A stretch of 64,000 bases of DNA from an uncultured Psychrobacter sp. GTDB lineage: Bacteria > Pseudomonadota > Gammaproteobacteria > Pseudomonadales > Moraxellaceae. Below, piece by piece: positions 9,140 to 18,104 of this stretch. The notes below the pieces were generated by a model. That model made no database searches. It had not been told where the DNA came from and saw only the letters and a list, made by a program, of their open reading frames with translations. Numbering within the stretch: the first letter of the stretch is position 1; the number at the start of each line of letters is the position of its first letter. Both the position numbers and the translations under genes were made by a program. The stretch spans positions 868,001 to 932,000 of the forward strand of contig NZ_CANKZC010000001.1 in assembly GCF_947488565.1 (NCBI RefSeq). Direction: 5' to 3'.

Positions 9140-11233
9140 TTATAGCTGCAGCTCGCTGATGTCAGCCACGGTTAAGAACAAGGCTCGTACTTGTTTGAGC
9201 AAGGCTAAGCGGTTGTTTTTAAGCGCTGCATCGTCACTATTAACCATCACGTTATCAAAGAACTGCGTCAATGGCGCATCTAAGCTGGCGAGCGTTTGCA
9301 ATATTTGCGTATAGTCAGCTTGTTCAAGTAGCGGTTCTACAGCCTTTTGTGCTTGCTGAACAGCTTGATACAGATTTTGTTCGGCTGTTTCACTCAGTAA
9401 TGTTTCATCGACATTGTCAGCGACGGTTATTTCTGACTTGGCTAAAATATTAGCCACCCGTTTGTTGGAGTCGGCTAACATCGACGCTTGAGGCAACTTG
9501 CTAAACGCTTGTACTGCGCGAATACGCTGATCAAAATCTAGTGGCATATGTGGATTAATCGCTTGTACTGCTTGGATGGTATCGACGCTCACTCCTTGCT
9601 CTGTATACATCGCTCGATAACGCGAATTTAAGAACGCCATCACTTGGGTGAAGGTGTCGCCCATCTTAGCGATTTTGCTACCACCGCTTGTGCTGTAGCC
9701 TTTGATCGCTTGCTCAACCAATGCTACCAAATTAATCGGTAGCTGTTTTTCAATTAAAATCCGCAAGATACCAATAGCAGAGCGGCGCAGGCTAAACGGA
9801 TCTTTTGAACCAGTTGGCGCTTGATCGATTGCAAAGATACCGACGAGCGTATCTAAGCGATCAGCCAGCGCTAAACAGATACCAATCGGCGTCTGCGGTA
9901 ATATATCGCCGCTAAATTTAGGCAAATACTGCTCTTGCAGGCTTGCAGCGACGGCTTCTGGCTCATCATTTAGACGCGCATAATAAGTACCAGCGATACC
10001 TTGCAATTCAGGATACTCACCAACCAGCGAGCTTGCTAGGTCCGCCTTAGACAACATAGCCGCACGTACTGTTTCATCAACACTAATATCATGCTCTTGC
10101 TGCTGCATCAAGGTAGCAATAAAGGCGGCAAGCTTAGCAATGCGCTCAGACTTCTCCCAAATCGTACCCAGTTTGTCTTGAAACACGCGAGTCTTTAAGC
10201 TTTCAGTTAGCGCAAACAATGGCTGCTTTTGATCTTGCAAGAAGAAAAACTCGGCATCAGCCAGACGCGGACGCACCACTTTCTCATTACCCTCGATGAT
10301 TTGATTGGGGTCTTTTGATTCGATGTTGGTAATAAAGATAAAATAAGGCTGTAGCTTACCTTCTTTATCAGTCAAGCAAAAGTACTTTTGATCTGCTTGC
10401 ATGGTGGAGATCAGCGCTTCTTGTGGCACTTGTAAAAAGCGCGGCTCAAAGCTTGCACGTAATGCAATAGGGTAATCGACCAACGCCGTCACTTCATCAA
10501 GCAAGTCTTGCGGCACGATCGCATCAGCATTGACTTCATCCGCCAATGCTTTGACTTGGTTTTTGATCAGTGTTTGACGCTTATCAAAATCGGCCACAAC
10601 TTTTAGGTCAGTAAGGAGCTCCTCATAATCATTGGCGTGAGCAATATTATGATAGTCTGGACTGTGGAAGCGGTGACCGCGGGTTAGATTGCTGGTCTCA
10701 TGTCCCTGAATCGTCGCATCAATGACAGCATCATCTTGCATCAATACTGTCCACTGTACTGGACGCACGAACTCATCACGACTCGCACCTGTACGCATGC
10801 GTTTGGCAATTGGCAAATTATCTAGCGCTGCCTGAAAAATAGCTGGCAGTAACTCAGTCGTTGCCTGACCATGAATGGTCTGCTCGTAGCCAACATAATC
10901 GCCTTTGTCGGTGTTGATAGTGACAAGCTCGCTGGCATCGATGCCCAAACCTTTGGCAAAGCCCATTGCTGCGCGCGTCGGGTTACCATCAGCGTCAAAT
11001 GCCGCTTTAATCGCAGGGCCACGCTTTTGTTCCATGCGGTCTGGCTGCTTATCGCTGATCCCTTGAATCTGAAGTGCCAAACGACGCGGTGCGGCAAAAG
11101 CTTTAATACTATCAAAGCTAATATTAAATTCGTTTAATTGTTCAATGACACTGGCTTGCATGGCATCACGTAGTGGTTTTAGGCTTTTTGGAGGCAGCTC
11201 TTCACACCCCAATTCAAATAATATCGTACTCAT
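9140..11233 (-). CDS. glyS: Glycine--tRNA ligase beta subunit
   Basis: Beta chain of the bacterial alpha2beta2 glycyl-tRNA synthetase; it carries the tRNA-binding and anticodon-recognition parts. The N-terminus STILFELGCEELPPKSLKPL is the family signature. Further blocks are QKRGPAIKAAFD, RPVQWTVLMQ, EVTALVDYPIALRASFEPRFL, TGSKDPFSLRRSAIGILRIL and the C-terminal DNVMVNSDD. The length, 697 aa, is normal. It begins 9 nt after glyQ, so the two are one transcript ended by the terminator near 9070. Confidence 0.97.
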   Translation of the reverse strand: MSTILFELGCEELPPKSLKPLRDAMQASVIEQLNEFNISFDSIKAFAAPRRLALQIQGISDKQPDRMEQKRGPAIKAAFDADGNPTRAAMGFAKGLGIDASELVTINTDKGDYVGYEQTIHGQATTELLPAIFQAALDNLPIAKRMRTGASRDEFVRPVQWTVLMQDDAVIDATIQGHETSNLTRGHRFHSPDYHNIAHANDYEELLTDLKVVADFDKRQTLIKNQVKALADEVNADAIVPQDLLDEVTALVDYPIALRASFEPRFLQVPQEALISTMQADQKYFCLTDKEGKLQPYFIFITNIESKDPNQIIEGNEKVVRPRLADAEFFFLQDQKQPLFALTESLKTRVFQDKLGTIWEKSERIAKLAAFIATLMQQQEHDISVDETVRAAMLSKADLASSLVGEYPELQGIAGTYYARLNDEPEAVAASLQEQYLPKFSGDILPQTPIGICLALADRLDTLVGIFAIDQAPTGSKDPFSLRRSAIGILRILIEKQLPINLVALVEQAIKGYSTSGGSKIAKMGDTFTQVMAFLNSRYRAMYTEQGVSVDTIQAVQAINPHMPLDFDQRIRAVQAFSKLPQASMLADSNKRVANILAKSEITVADNVDETLLSETAEQNLYQAVQQAQKAVEPLLEQADYTQILQTLASLDAPLTQFFDNVMVNSDDAALKNNRLALLKQVRALFLTVADISELQL

Positions 11234-11242
11234 GGGATGCTC

Positions 11243-12253
11243 CTATTTATTATTAGTCGTTTGATGATTGTCGTTAGACTGGTTTTTGTCCCCTATTTCA
11301 GCTGCCGTCTCAGGCTCTTCTTTTGGCAAATACTTATCAAGCGCCGCTTGACGGTGATCGTCATCTGCCAATGGAAAACCAAGCTTGGCACGCGCTTCGA
11401 CATAACTAAGAGCCACTTTACGCGCTAGCGTTCGCACACGTAAAATGAAGCGCTGACGTTCAGTAACCGAAATAGCACCACGTGCATCAAGCAAGTTAAA
11501 GGCATGTGAGGCTTTTAGCACCATCTCGTACGCTGGTAATGGCAAGCCTTCGGCAACCAATTTATCCGCTTGCGCTTCATAAAAATCAAAAAACTCACCC
11601 ATTTTTGACACATCAGCGTGCTCAAAGTTATAGGTTGATTGTTCAACTTCGTTTTGATGAAAGACATCGCCATAGGTGACACGACCAAACTCACCATCTG
11701 TCCAAACCAAGTCATAAACACTATCGACGCCTTGTACATACATCGCCAAGCGTTCAAGACCGTAAGTAATCTCGCCTGTGACTGGGAAGCATTCAATACC
11801 GCCGACTTGCTGAAAATAAGTGAACTGCGTCACCTCCATACCGTTGAGCCAAATCTCCCAACCAAGACCCCACGCGCCAAGCGTAGGTGATTCCCAATTA
11901 TCCTCAACGAAACGCACGTCATGCACCAAAGGATCAATACCAATGGCTCTTAGTGAGTCTAAATATAACTCTTGGATATTGGGCGGGTTGGGTTTTAGCA
12001 CTACTTGAAACTGATAGTAATGCTGTAGACGGTTGGGGTTATCGCCGTAACGGCCATCGGTTGGACGACGTGACGGCTGCACATAAGCGGCGTTCCAGCG
12101 CTCAGGACCAAGTGAGCGCAAAAAAGTCGCCGTATGAAAGGTGCCCGCGCCAACTTCCATATCGTAAGGCTGCAAGACCACACAGCCTTTGTCAGCCCAA
12201 TAGTTCTGTAAGGTTAAGATTAAATCTTGAAAAGTCATCGGTTGAGAATTCAT
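11243..12253 (-). CDS. glyQ: Glycine--tRNA ligase alpha subunit
   Basis: Catalytic alpha chain of class II glycyl-tRNA synthetase. The first 290 residues are highly typical: [65 protein letters not shown] and [19 protein letters not shown]. The C-terminus carries a tail after [20 protein letters not shown] that ends in Asn/Gln/Thr-rich sequence ([15 protein letters not shown]), so the protein (336 aa) is about 30 residues longer than in E. coli. The start is the ATG at 12253; an alternative ATG five codons on is also possible. First gene of the glyQS operon. Confidence 0.96.
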   Translation of the reverse strand: MNSQPMTFQDLILTLQNYWADKGCVVLQPYDMEVGAGTFHTATFLRSLGPERWNAAYVQPSRRPTDGRYGDNPNRLQHYYQFQVVLKPNPPNIQELYLDSLRAIGIDPLVHDVRFVEDNWESPTLGAWGLGWEIWLNGMEVTQFTYFQQVGGIECFPVTGEITYGLERLAMYVQGVDSVYDLVWTDGEFGRVTYGDVFHQNEVEQSTYNFEHADVSKMGEFFDFYEAQADKLVAEGLPLPAYEMVLKASHAFNLLDARGAISVTERQRFILRVRTLARKVALSYVEARAKLGFPLADDDHRQAALDKYLPKEEPETAAEIGDKNQSNDNHQTTNNK

Positions 12254-12481
12254 AAGAAAATCACTATGGAATTAAGAAGGTTAGACCGAACGTAACAAAC
12301 ATCTATGCTAACTGTTCGTGTAGCGCATTTGGCTACATATCTATTTGCCTGCTCACCTTACTAAAAAACGGATATTTTATCCATATTTACCGCAACTAAA
12401 TTTATCTTGCTAGTAAGTCATATCGAATAATAAAATAGTATCTAGACATTCATAAACGTCATGTAGCGTAAAACCAGACAA

Positions 12482-12513
12482 TAAAAAAATACCCAGATGA
12501 ATTAACATCTGGG
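12482..12513 (-). terminator. Terminator downstream of the PspC gene
   Basis: CCCAGATG (12492-12499) and CATCTGGG (12506-12513) form an 8-bp stem with a 6-nt loop. On the minus strand it is followed by TATTTTTTTAT. It would close a leftward transcript from the PspC gene. Confidence 0.8.
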
Positions 12514-12528
12514 CAGGAGGAAAGCTGT

Positions 12529-12615
12529 ATGGCTGCTATTGATTTATGCTTGAAGCTTGTGCACTTTATAAGCAACCTTTATAGCATGTTACTGTTATTA
12601 TTATTCGTTTATTAA
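12529..12615 (+). CDS. Candidate 28-residue hydrophobic micro-protein
   Basis: An ATG at 12529 follows a near-perfect AGGAGG (12515-12520) at 8-nt spacing. It opens a 28-codon frame whose product starts MAAIDLCLKL and ends in a run of Leu/Phe/Val/Tyr. The second half is hydrophobic enough for a short membrane segment. It lies between glyQ and the PspC gene, on the opposite strand to both, directly after a hairpin. No homologue is recognised. Support is only the strong ribosome binding site and composition. Confidence 0.35.
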   Translation: MAAIDLCLKLVHFISNLYSMLLLLLFVY

Positions 12616-12650
12616 GTTTGATAATGCTGTATAACTGACTATAAATTATG

Positions 12651-12863
12651 TTACTGATAAGACTGATTTGAGGCTTTAGGCATAACGATCCATAAGATAA
12701 CGTAAATTAATATGCCAGGTACTGCTGCACTCAACGTAGAGATTATTACAAACAAGAGGCGTACCCAAGTTGGTGACCAACCTACATACTCTGCAATACC
12801 TCCCATCACACCAGCGATCATACGGCTGTTTTGTGAACGATGTAATTTTGCTAATTTACCCAA
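12651..12863 (-). CDS. PspC-domain small membrane protein
   Basis: 70-residue protein made of a single PspC domain: the SRMIAGVMGGIAEYVGWSPTWVRLLFVI motif region followed by a hydrophobic segment (VPGILIYVILWIVMP). PspC-domain proteins sit in the inner membrane; in the phage-shock system they sense envelope stress, but stand-alone short ones are of unknown role. The start must be TTG at 12863, since an in-frame stop (TGA) lies just upstream; AGAGG is at suitable spacing. A four-codon ATG frame (MNFG-stop) overlaps this start in another frame. Confidence 0.82.
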   Translation of the reverse strand: MGKLAKLHRSQNSRMIAGVMGGIAEYVGWSPTWVRLLFVIISTLSAAVPGILIYVILWIVMPKASNQSYQ

Positions 12864-13469
12864 AATTCATACCTCTTCTTTTTTTACTTTCAATTAGCGT
12901 TGTTATTATAAAATGCGTGAAAATCATGTTTTGAACAATTATTACAAAACCAAACTGCTATTAGCTCAACTTTTAGTAAAGATCCTAATAATGTTTGTTT
13001 GCGCATTTGTTGTTTTTTTGACTTGAGATAATTATAGCAATGATTTACTTAACATCTGTTATTCATGTAGGTATGCTTTGTGAATTTATGCTACTTAAAC
13101 TTACCCTAATCTATCGATGACTACCTCTAACTACCTGATTTTAAATAGGTATTTCAAAATGTTTCAGCGGACACTTTGTTACGCTTATCTTTCTCTTATT
13201 CTACTGGCAGTTTGCTCTGTTACTTTCGATATAAAAGTATGGTTAGTCAATAATGGATAATTTTATCGTTTGATATAGTAACGTATTAAAATAGACTCAC
13301 AAAAACCAAGCAGTAGTTTACAATAAGGTACCTGTATCAGAGCGAAAAGCTTTATATAGTCTGTGCTAAGTAAGGCTCTGTGTCATATAATCCATGATAA
13401 ATAACAGATAAAAATTTGAGCAATAAGATATTTGATAAGTCACTTTTAGAGAACAACTTAGGGAACAAT
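12864..13469. other. 606-nt AT-rich intergenic region before nadR
   Basis: It holds the PspC promoter (leftward) and the nadR promoter (rightward). The only coding possibility is a 33-codon hydrophobic frame at 13159-13260, listed separately. No RNA gene or repeat family was recognised. Confidence 0.4.
13159..13260 (+). CDS. Very tentative 33-residue single-helix peptide
   Basis: An ATG frame encodes a peptide with a central hydrophobic stretch (CYAYLSLILLAVCSVTF) flanked by an Arg/Gln head and a Lys/Trp/Asn tail, the layout of a one-pass membrane peptide. The ribosome binding site is weak (TAGGT). No homologue is known to me. It could be chance in AT-rich DNA. Confidence 0.18.
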   Translation: MFQRTLCYAYLSLILLAVCSVTFDIKVWLVNNG

Positions 13470-14525
13470 ATGTACGATAACGGCTTGATGATTGGACACT
13501 TTGAACCGCTACACTTAGGACAGATGCGTAGCATTCTAGACGCTGCAGGACAAGCAAAATCGTTACACATCATCATTACCGCTCATCCGTCACCGCATCC
13601 AGACTTCACGATTACGCTACAAGATAAAGCCCGCTGGCTCCAGATGGCTTGTGCAGATCTGCCGTTTATCCACATTCACACAACTCATGAGATTGAGCTG
13701 CCACTACATGACAGCTTCGATGATGTAACAATCGATATACCTGCTAGCAATGCCAAACTACAACGTGTAATTGAGGCGCTAGACTTACCAGTAGAGGCCG
13801 TTTTATTCGTCGCGGATAATCATCCATTGGCGCAGAGCGACATTCATGAGCAATTACTGATGACAGTCGTCACTACCCCACTTCAGCCTGAATTTGACTC
13901 TTATGCTATCGCTTGTGATCCCATCGCCCATTGGTCAGCGATTCATCCACAAGCACGCGGTGATTACACCAAGACGGTCGCTATCGTTGGCGGTGAAAGC
14001 TCAGGGAAGACCACTTTAGTCCATAAGCTTGCTAACTATTATGGGGCGAGTTTTGCGTTAGAGATGGGACGCTTGTACGTAGGGACGGACTTAGGCGGTA
14101 GTGAAATTGGTCTACAATACAGTGATTATGGGCCTATTGCGCTTGATCATGCACAGGCCATTCGAGATGCTACTGCTGTAGCAACCGCCCCTATTACTAT
14201 TGTTGATACAGATTTTGTGACCACACAAGCATTTTGTGAAGAGTATGAAGGTCGTACTCACCCATTTGTCACTGCCAGTATTGACGAGTTTCGCTTAGAC
14301 CATACGATCATGCTAGATAACAACACACCATGGGTTGACGATGGCATGCGCTCATTGGGAGACCCTGATGCACGTGGACGTTTTGAGCAGCGTCTTATCG
14401 ATATATTTGCACGGCATGATATAGCACCATATTTGATCGATGAACCTGACTACGACGCTCGCTATCAGCAAGCGTTACGATTTATCGATCAGTATATTTA
14501 TGGTAAAAACATACCAAAATCATAG
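13470..14525 (+). CDS. nadR: NadR-like ribosylnicotinamide kinase with degenerate adenylyltransferase domain
   Basis: Two-domain NAD-salvage protein. The C-terminal ribosylnicotinamide kinase domain has an intact P-loop (VGGESSGKTTLVHKLA, residues about 173-188) and the EMGRLYV block. It should phosphorylate nicotinamide riboside imported by PnuC, encoded next door. The N-terminal NMN adenylyltransferase domain begins GLMIGHFEPLHLGQ, where the nucleotidyltransferase HxGH motif reads HLGQ (residues 15-18). The second signature, ISxTxxR, is not visible where expected before the kinase (AIACDPIAHWSAIHP). Adenylyltransferase activity is therefore doubtful. No helix-turn-helix regulator domain is present. 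The start is ATG 13470, with AGGGA upstream; a longer TTG start at 13416 is less convincing. Confidence 0.85.
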   Translation: MYDNGLMIGHFEPLHLGQMRSILDAAGQAKSLHIIITAHPSPHPDFTITLQDKARWLQMACADLPFIHIHTTHEIELPLHDSFDDVTIDIPASNAKLQRVIEALDLPVEAVLFVADNHPLAQSDIHEQLLMTVVTTPLQPEFDSYAIACDPIAHWSAIHPQARGDYTKTVAIVGGESSGKTTLVHKLANYYGASFALEMGRLYVGTDLGGSEIGLQYSDYGPIALDHAQAIRDATAVATAPITIVDTDFVTTQAFCEEYEGRTHPFVTASIDEFRLDHTIMLDNNTPWVDDGMRSLGDPDARGRFEQRLIDIFARHDIAPYLIDEPDYDARYQQALRFIDQYIYGKNIPKS

Positions 14526-14632
14526 TTTAAAGTTTCACTATAATCCGAAGTTTCGGAGATTCACGAATACCACATTTATAATAATATCGTTTTTGTCAGT
14601 ATCTCCCTGATATATTTTTAGGAAAACAAGTT

Positions 14633-15376
14633 ATGCGCATTCAGCTATTAGATAACATTACTGGAAAATGGTCCATGCAATGGATTGTTATCTGGTTCAT
14701 TTGCGGTGTGGTTGCACTATCTACAGGCTTTTGGCTCACTACAGAACATACAACCCTTGATATGTTTTATTTGGGAGTCTCTTTTGTCGGCTTGATCTGT
14801 GTGGTGTCGCTGTCATTTCGCAAAAACGTCATGGGTAACGGTCTTGGTATGGCGGCGACCGCTGGTGAGGTGGTCGTACAAGCAACGTCTGGTGCAGTGG
14901 GCTTGATGCTTGCGCCGTTATTTAACTTTTTTACCCATGTCTATGGGTTGTTTTATTGGTCCAAGCACACCGACCTCGATGGGGACATGGTACCTAAATC
15001 AGCCAGTAAATGGGTTTGGCTTATCACCGCCACCTTTATTGTCATTGGTTTAGCACTATTTCCGACAGTCAACGACATACTAGCAAGCTATGGTTATGCT
15101 GTTGTAGAAGACGATAATAGTAAGTTTTTGGGCGTCATTTCTTTTTTTTGGATCAACGTCTTAGCCTTTGTACTGTCTATTACCGCACAGGCTGCTATGG
15201 TTCTGCGCTATTCGTTTAACTGGTGGCTGTGGATTGTCGTCAACTTCGTTTGGTTAATCGTAAACTTAATGTCTGGCAACTATATTTTTGCTATTCAAAC
15301 CATGGTTTATCAAGTCAATGCCTTTATCGGCTTATACGAATGGCATCGTAGCGAGCAAAATGCAGTAGAAATTTAA
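14633..15376 (+). CDS. pnuC: Nicotinamide riboside transporter PnuC
   Basis: Inner-membrane facilitator for nicotinamide riboside. About seven hydrophobic helices are visible (for example WIVIWFICGVVALSTGFWL; MFYLGVSFVGLICVVSLSF; WVWLITATFIVIGLALF). The conserved Trp/Asn/Gln-rich regions typical of PnuC are present: FNWWLWIVVNFVWLIVNLMSG and QTMVYQVNAFIGLYEW. It lies 107 nt after nadR on the same strand, and the pair makes a salvage route: import, then phosphorylation. GGA lies shortly upstream of the ATG. Confidence 0.92.
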   Translation: MRIQLLDNITGKWSMQWIVIWFICGVVALSTGFWLTTEHTTLDMFYLGVSFVGLICVVSLSFRKNVMGNGLGMAATAGEVVVQATSGAVGLMLAPLFNFFTHVYGLFYWSKHTDLDGDMVPKSASKWVWLITATFIVIGLALFPTVNDILASYGYAVVEDDNSKFLGVISFFWINVLAFVLSITAQAAMVLRYSFNWWLWIVVNFVWLIVNLMSGNYIFAIQTMVYQVNAFIGLYEWHRSEQNAVEI

Positions 15377-15548
15377 AGTTAATAAGAATATTAGATAGTT
15401 AAATGGCGAATAACGCTACCAAAACAAGGCCTTATGACTGCATGGTCTAGCTAATAGTATGGTAGATTGTCTTAGATAGTGTTAAAACTGATGGTTCAGT
15501 AATGACTTAACTACCCGTAAGCACTCAAACACTAACAAGGAGGTTAGT

Positions 15549-15995
15549 ATGTCGCGTATCAATCGTACAGGTATGTCCAAACGTACACTCGAACAATGGC
15601 TCACTGAGTACTCTGTCAGCCACCAAAACTTAGTCAATAAGAAAATCCATTGGCTTTGCGTCCCGACTATCTTTGTCAGTCTGTTAGGGATGGGAATGTC
15701 GCTATCGGTTTGGTTCACTCTGGTACTTAGTGCTTTGGTATTACTATTTTATATGCAACTTTCTACGCCATTATTTATGGCAATGGGAGTTTTCATTCTT
15801 ATTTGTCTGTCAGTGATGAGTTTGCTGCCATGGGGTTTTAAGGTTTGGGCCGGTGTTTTTATTGTCGCTTGGATTGGACAGTTTATCGGTCATAAGATTG
15901 AAGGCAAAAAACCATCGTTTTTTGAAGATTTGCAGTTTCTATTGATTGGCCCAGCTTGGGTAGCCAACAGCCTTATGGGTGGCAAAAACAGCTAA
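15549..15995 (+). CDS. Mpo1-like / DUF962 membrane protein
   Basis: 148-residue membrane protein of the DUF962 family. Its yeast member Mpo1 is a dioxygenase in fatty-acid alpha-oxidation; the bacterial role is not established. The diagnostic histidines are seen in YSVSHQNLVNKKIHWLCVP (about residues 21-39) and FIGHKIEGKKPSFFEDLQF (about residues 115-133). Three hydrophobic segments lie between. A very good AAGGAGG precedes the ATG. It lies 170 nt after pnuC and probably has its own promoter. Confidence 0.85.
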   Translation: MSRINRTGMSKRTLEQWLTEYSVSHQNLVNKKIHWLCVPTIFVSLLGMGMSLSVWFTLVLSALVLLFYMQLSTPLFMAMGVFILICLSVMSLLPWGFKVWAGVFIVAWIGQFIGHKIEGKKPSFFEDLQFLLIGPAWVANSLMGGKNS

Positions 15996-16075
15996 CAACC
16001 ACCGTTTAACAGCGCAACGCTTTATGTTTAGCGCGCTATGTAGCCACAACTTACGTATTGATAGTTTTTATACCT

Positions 16076-16112
16076 AAAAAAGCGCCACCTATTAACTGGA
16101 TGGCGCTTTTTT
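16076..16112. terminator. Bidirectional terminator between Mpo1-like and nitroreductase genes
   Basis: AAAAAAGCGCCA (16076-16087) and TGGCGCTTTTTT (16101-16112) pair perfectly around a 13-nt loop and serve both convergent genes. Confidence 0.88.
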
Positions 16113-16147
16113 TAGCTCTTCATCTTTCACATTACTGAGCTTTGGTA

Positions 16148-16759
16148 TTATTTACCAAATACTTTCATACGTTCTTCTACTGGTTTAAACTCTTTATCGC
16201 CAGCTGGCTGCTCGATAGCACCGAATACCATTTGTGCATTCAACTCCCAGTCATCAGCGATATTCCAAGTATCAGCAACTTGCTGATCGATAACCGGATT
16301 ATAATGTTGCAAGTTTGCACCAACATCGATGCTTGCCAATGCTGTCCAAATCACATACTGATGCATGGCGCTGGTTTGGTGTGCCCAGATTGGGAATTTG
16401 TCCGCATATAAAGGTGCCGCTTCTTGCATGTTTCTGACCACGCCTTTGTCTTCAAAGAATAATATCGTACCGGCGCCCGCTTTAAAGCCTGCGATTTTAT
16501 CTTTTGTCCCTTGAAACTTCTCATCATCACCAACTATAACCTTCAAGGTCTCTTCAGTAATATCCCATAGCTTTTGATGGTCATCACCGAATAATACAAC
16601 AATACGCGCCGACTGAGAGTTAAACGCTGATGGCGTATGCAAAATAGCATGCTCAACCAGTTTAACGACCTCATCATTAGACACTGGCAGCTTATTGCTT
16701 AGTGCATAGATAGAACGACGTTTTTCAGCCAATTGTTGTAGATCTTTTAGGTCTGACAT
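16148..16759 (-). CDS. Nitroreductase-family flavoprotein (Frm2/Hbn-like)
   Basis: FMN-dependent NAD(P)H oxidoreductase of the nitroreductase fold. The FMN phosphate-binding Arg pair is seen in EKRRSIYALSNK near residue 13 and again in HTPSAFNSQSARIVVL near residue 42; the FNSQSAR form is typical of the fatty-acid/stress-related Frm2/Hbn branch. At 203 aa it is normal size. Natural substrates (quinones, nitroaromatics) cannot be told from sequence. It sits at the start of a run of redox and pirin genes. Confidence 0.85.
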   Translation of the reverse strand: MSDLKDLQQLAEKRRSIYALSNKLPVSNDEVVKLVEHAILHTPSAFNSQSARIVVLFGDDHQKLWDITEETLKVIVGDDEKFQGTKDKIAGFKAGAGTILFFEDKGVVRNMQEAAPLYADKFPIWAHQTSAMHQYVIWTALASIDVGANLQHYNPVIDQQVADTWNIADDWELNAQMVFGAIEQPAGDKEFKPVEERMKVFGK

Positions 16760-16964
16760 AGATTTTCTCCAAATTATTAATGTGTATTGATTAAAATAAA
16801 CGCTAGATGAGTATGATTAAAAAGTCATATTTGATAACCATACTCTAAATTTATCCAATTTATTATAAAGAAAACTGTAGTATAGCCGTATTTTCTTTTT
16901 GTAATAAAACTTAACTATTATTGCTTATTCAGAAGATAATTTAACTTATTGATTTACTGTTAAA

Positions 16965-17903
16965 CTACCCTTTAAAGCCATCCGGCAGCTCTGGAGCTGG
17001 CAAACGCTTCATGTCAGAATCAACCTCACCAAAGCGCTCATGACCGTTGTTCCAGTCAATGATGGATTGCTCAATCTCTTCTTTATTATCAGCGACAAAG
17101 TTCCACCACAGCAGTACTTGATTGTTTAATGGCTCACCGCCAATAAACATCACCCGTGTACCTTTTTTGGCGACAAGCTTGATGCTTTCATTATTAGCAA
17201 CATCATTATCGTGAAAGCGTAATAGCTGATCTTGCGGGCAGACTTTGCCCTCAGACTCAATCTCGCCTTCTGTAACCAAAATCCCATACTCAAAGCCTGG
17301 CTCTAGGTTCAGCGTGACTTCACCGTCTTCGACCCAGTACACGTCGATACCGACCATTTTTGAGTACTGTATGGTTGGCGCTTCATATCGCTCCCCTGTG
17401 ACACTGTTATAGCTACCGGTCGTCAGAATCATCTGGGCGCTATCTTCCGTCCACGTTGGTAGCTCTGGATAATGATGGAAACTTGGCTCAATCTCTTGAT
17501 CGGTAGGCAATGCAATCCATAGTTGTACCATGCTTATCGCACGCGCTGCATCTGGTGAGCCGCCCGTATCTGGAAAGACACTTTGCTCAGTATGACTGAT
17601 ACCGCGATTAAAGCCTGTCCCTGCAGTCATGACGTTGACTTGGTTTTTGGTAATAACTTGCTCGTTACCCAAGCTGTCTTTATGCAATACTTCGCCATTT
17701 AACATCCAGCTAAAGGTTTGTAAATTGGTGTGCGGATGACGGCCAACTTGCATGCCTGAGTCATCTTCATCAAATTCAGCAGGGCCTGCGTGATCCAAAA
17801 AGCACCAAGCACCAATCGGTTTTTTGCCTGTATTAGGTAAAAGACGGGCTATTGGAATACCGCCAACATCTGCCAAACGCGGTTCTAGGGTTTCGATACT
17901 CAT
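16965..17903 (-). CDS. Pirin family protein (long form)
   Basis: Bicupin of the pirin family, metal-binding proteins with quercetinase-like or regulatory roles. The N-terminal cupin has the metal ligand set in VGRHPHTNLQTFSWMLNG (two His) and GISHTEQ (His and Glu). The C-terminal cupin is without such ligands, as usual. Length 312 aa. The second pirin gene lies just upstream in the same direction, 200 nt away with a candidate hairpin between, so the two may be transcribed separately. Function in the cell is not known. Confidence 0.88.
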   Translation of the reverse strand: MSIETLEPRLADVGGIPIARLLPNTGKKPIGAWCFLDHAGPAEFDEDDSGMQVGRHPHTNLQTFSWMLNGEVLHKDSLGNEQVITKNQVNVMTAGTGFNRGISHTEQSVFPDTGGSPDAARAISMVQLWIALPTDQEIEPSFHHYPELPTWTEDSAQMILTTGSYNSVTGERYEAPTIQYSKMVGIDVYWVEDGEVTLNLEPGFEYGILVTEGEIESEGKVCPQDQLLRFHDNDVANNESIKLVAKKGTRVMFIGGEPLNNQVLLWWNFVADNKEEIEQSIIDWNNGHERFGEVDSDMKRLPAPELPDGFKG

Positions 17904-17980
17904 GGTTCACCTTTTATGATCTATTATGTGATAGTCAATGTAATGAAACTGATACAGCCTGATATACGGTATGTAGAAAT

Positions 17981-18030
17981 AAAAGTAGCGCTAAAATATA
18001 ACTGTTATAAGCATCTGACACGCTACTTTT
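17981..18030 (-). terminator. Candidate terminator after the short pirin gene
   Basis: AAAAGTAGCG (17981-17990) and CGCTACTTTT (18021-18030) form a perfect 10-bp stem around a 30-nt loop. The loop is longer than ideal, so this may instead be a regulatory inverted repeat. Confidence 0.45.
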
Positions 18031-18104
18031 AAATCGTACTTTATGGTTCAACATCTTTTAAATATTAACATTTCAAAAGACGTATCTTATAAGCTCGAAG
18101 TGGC

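Noticed and set aside
12254..12480. T-box or other aminoacyl-tRNA riboswitch before glyQS
   Set aside because: No T-box sequence or terminator/antiterminator pair is seen before glyQ; such control is also unusual in gammaproteobacteria.
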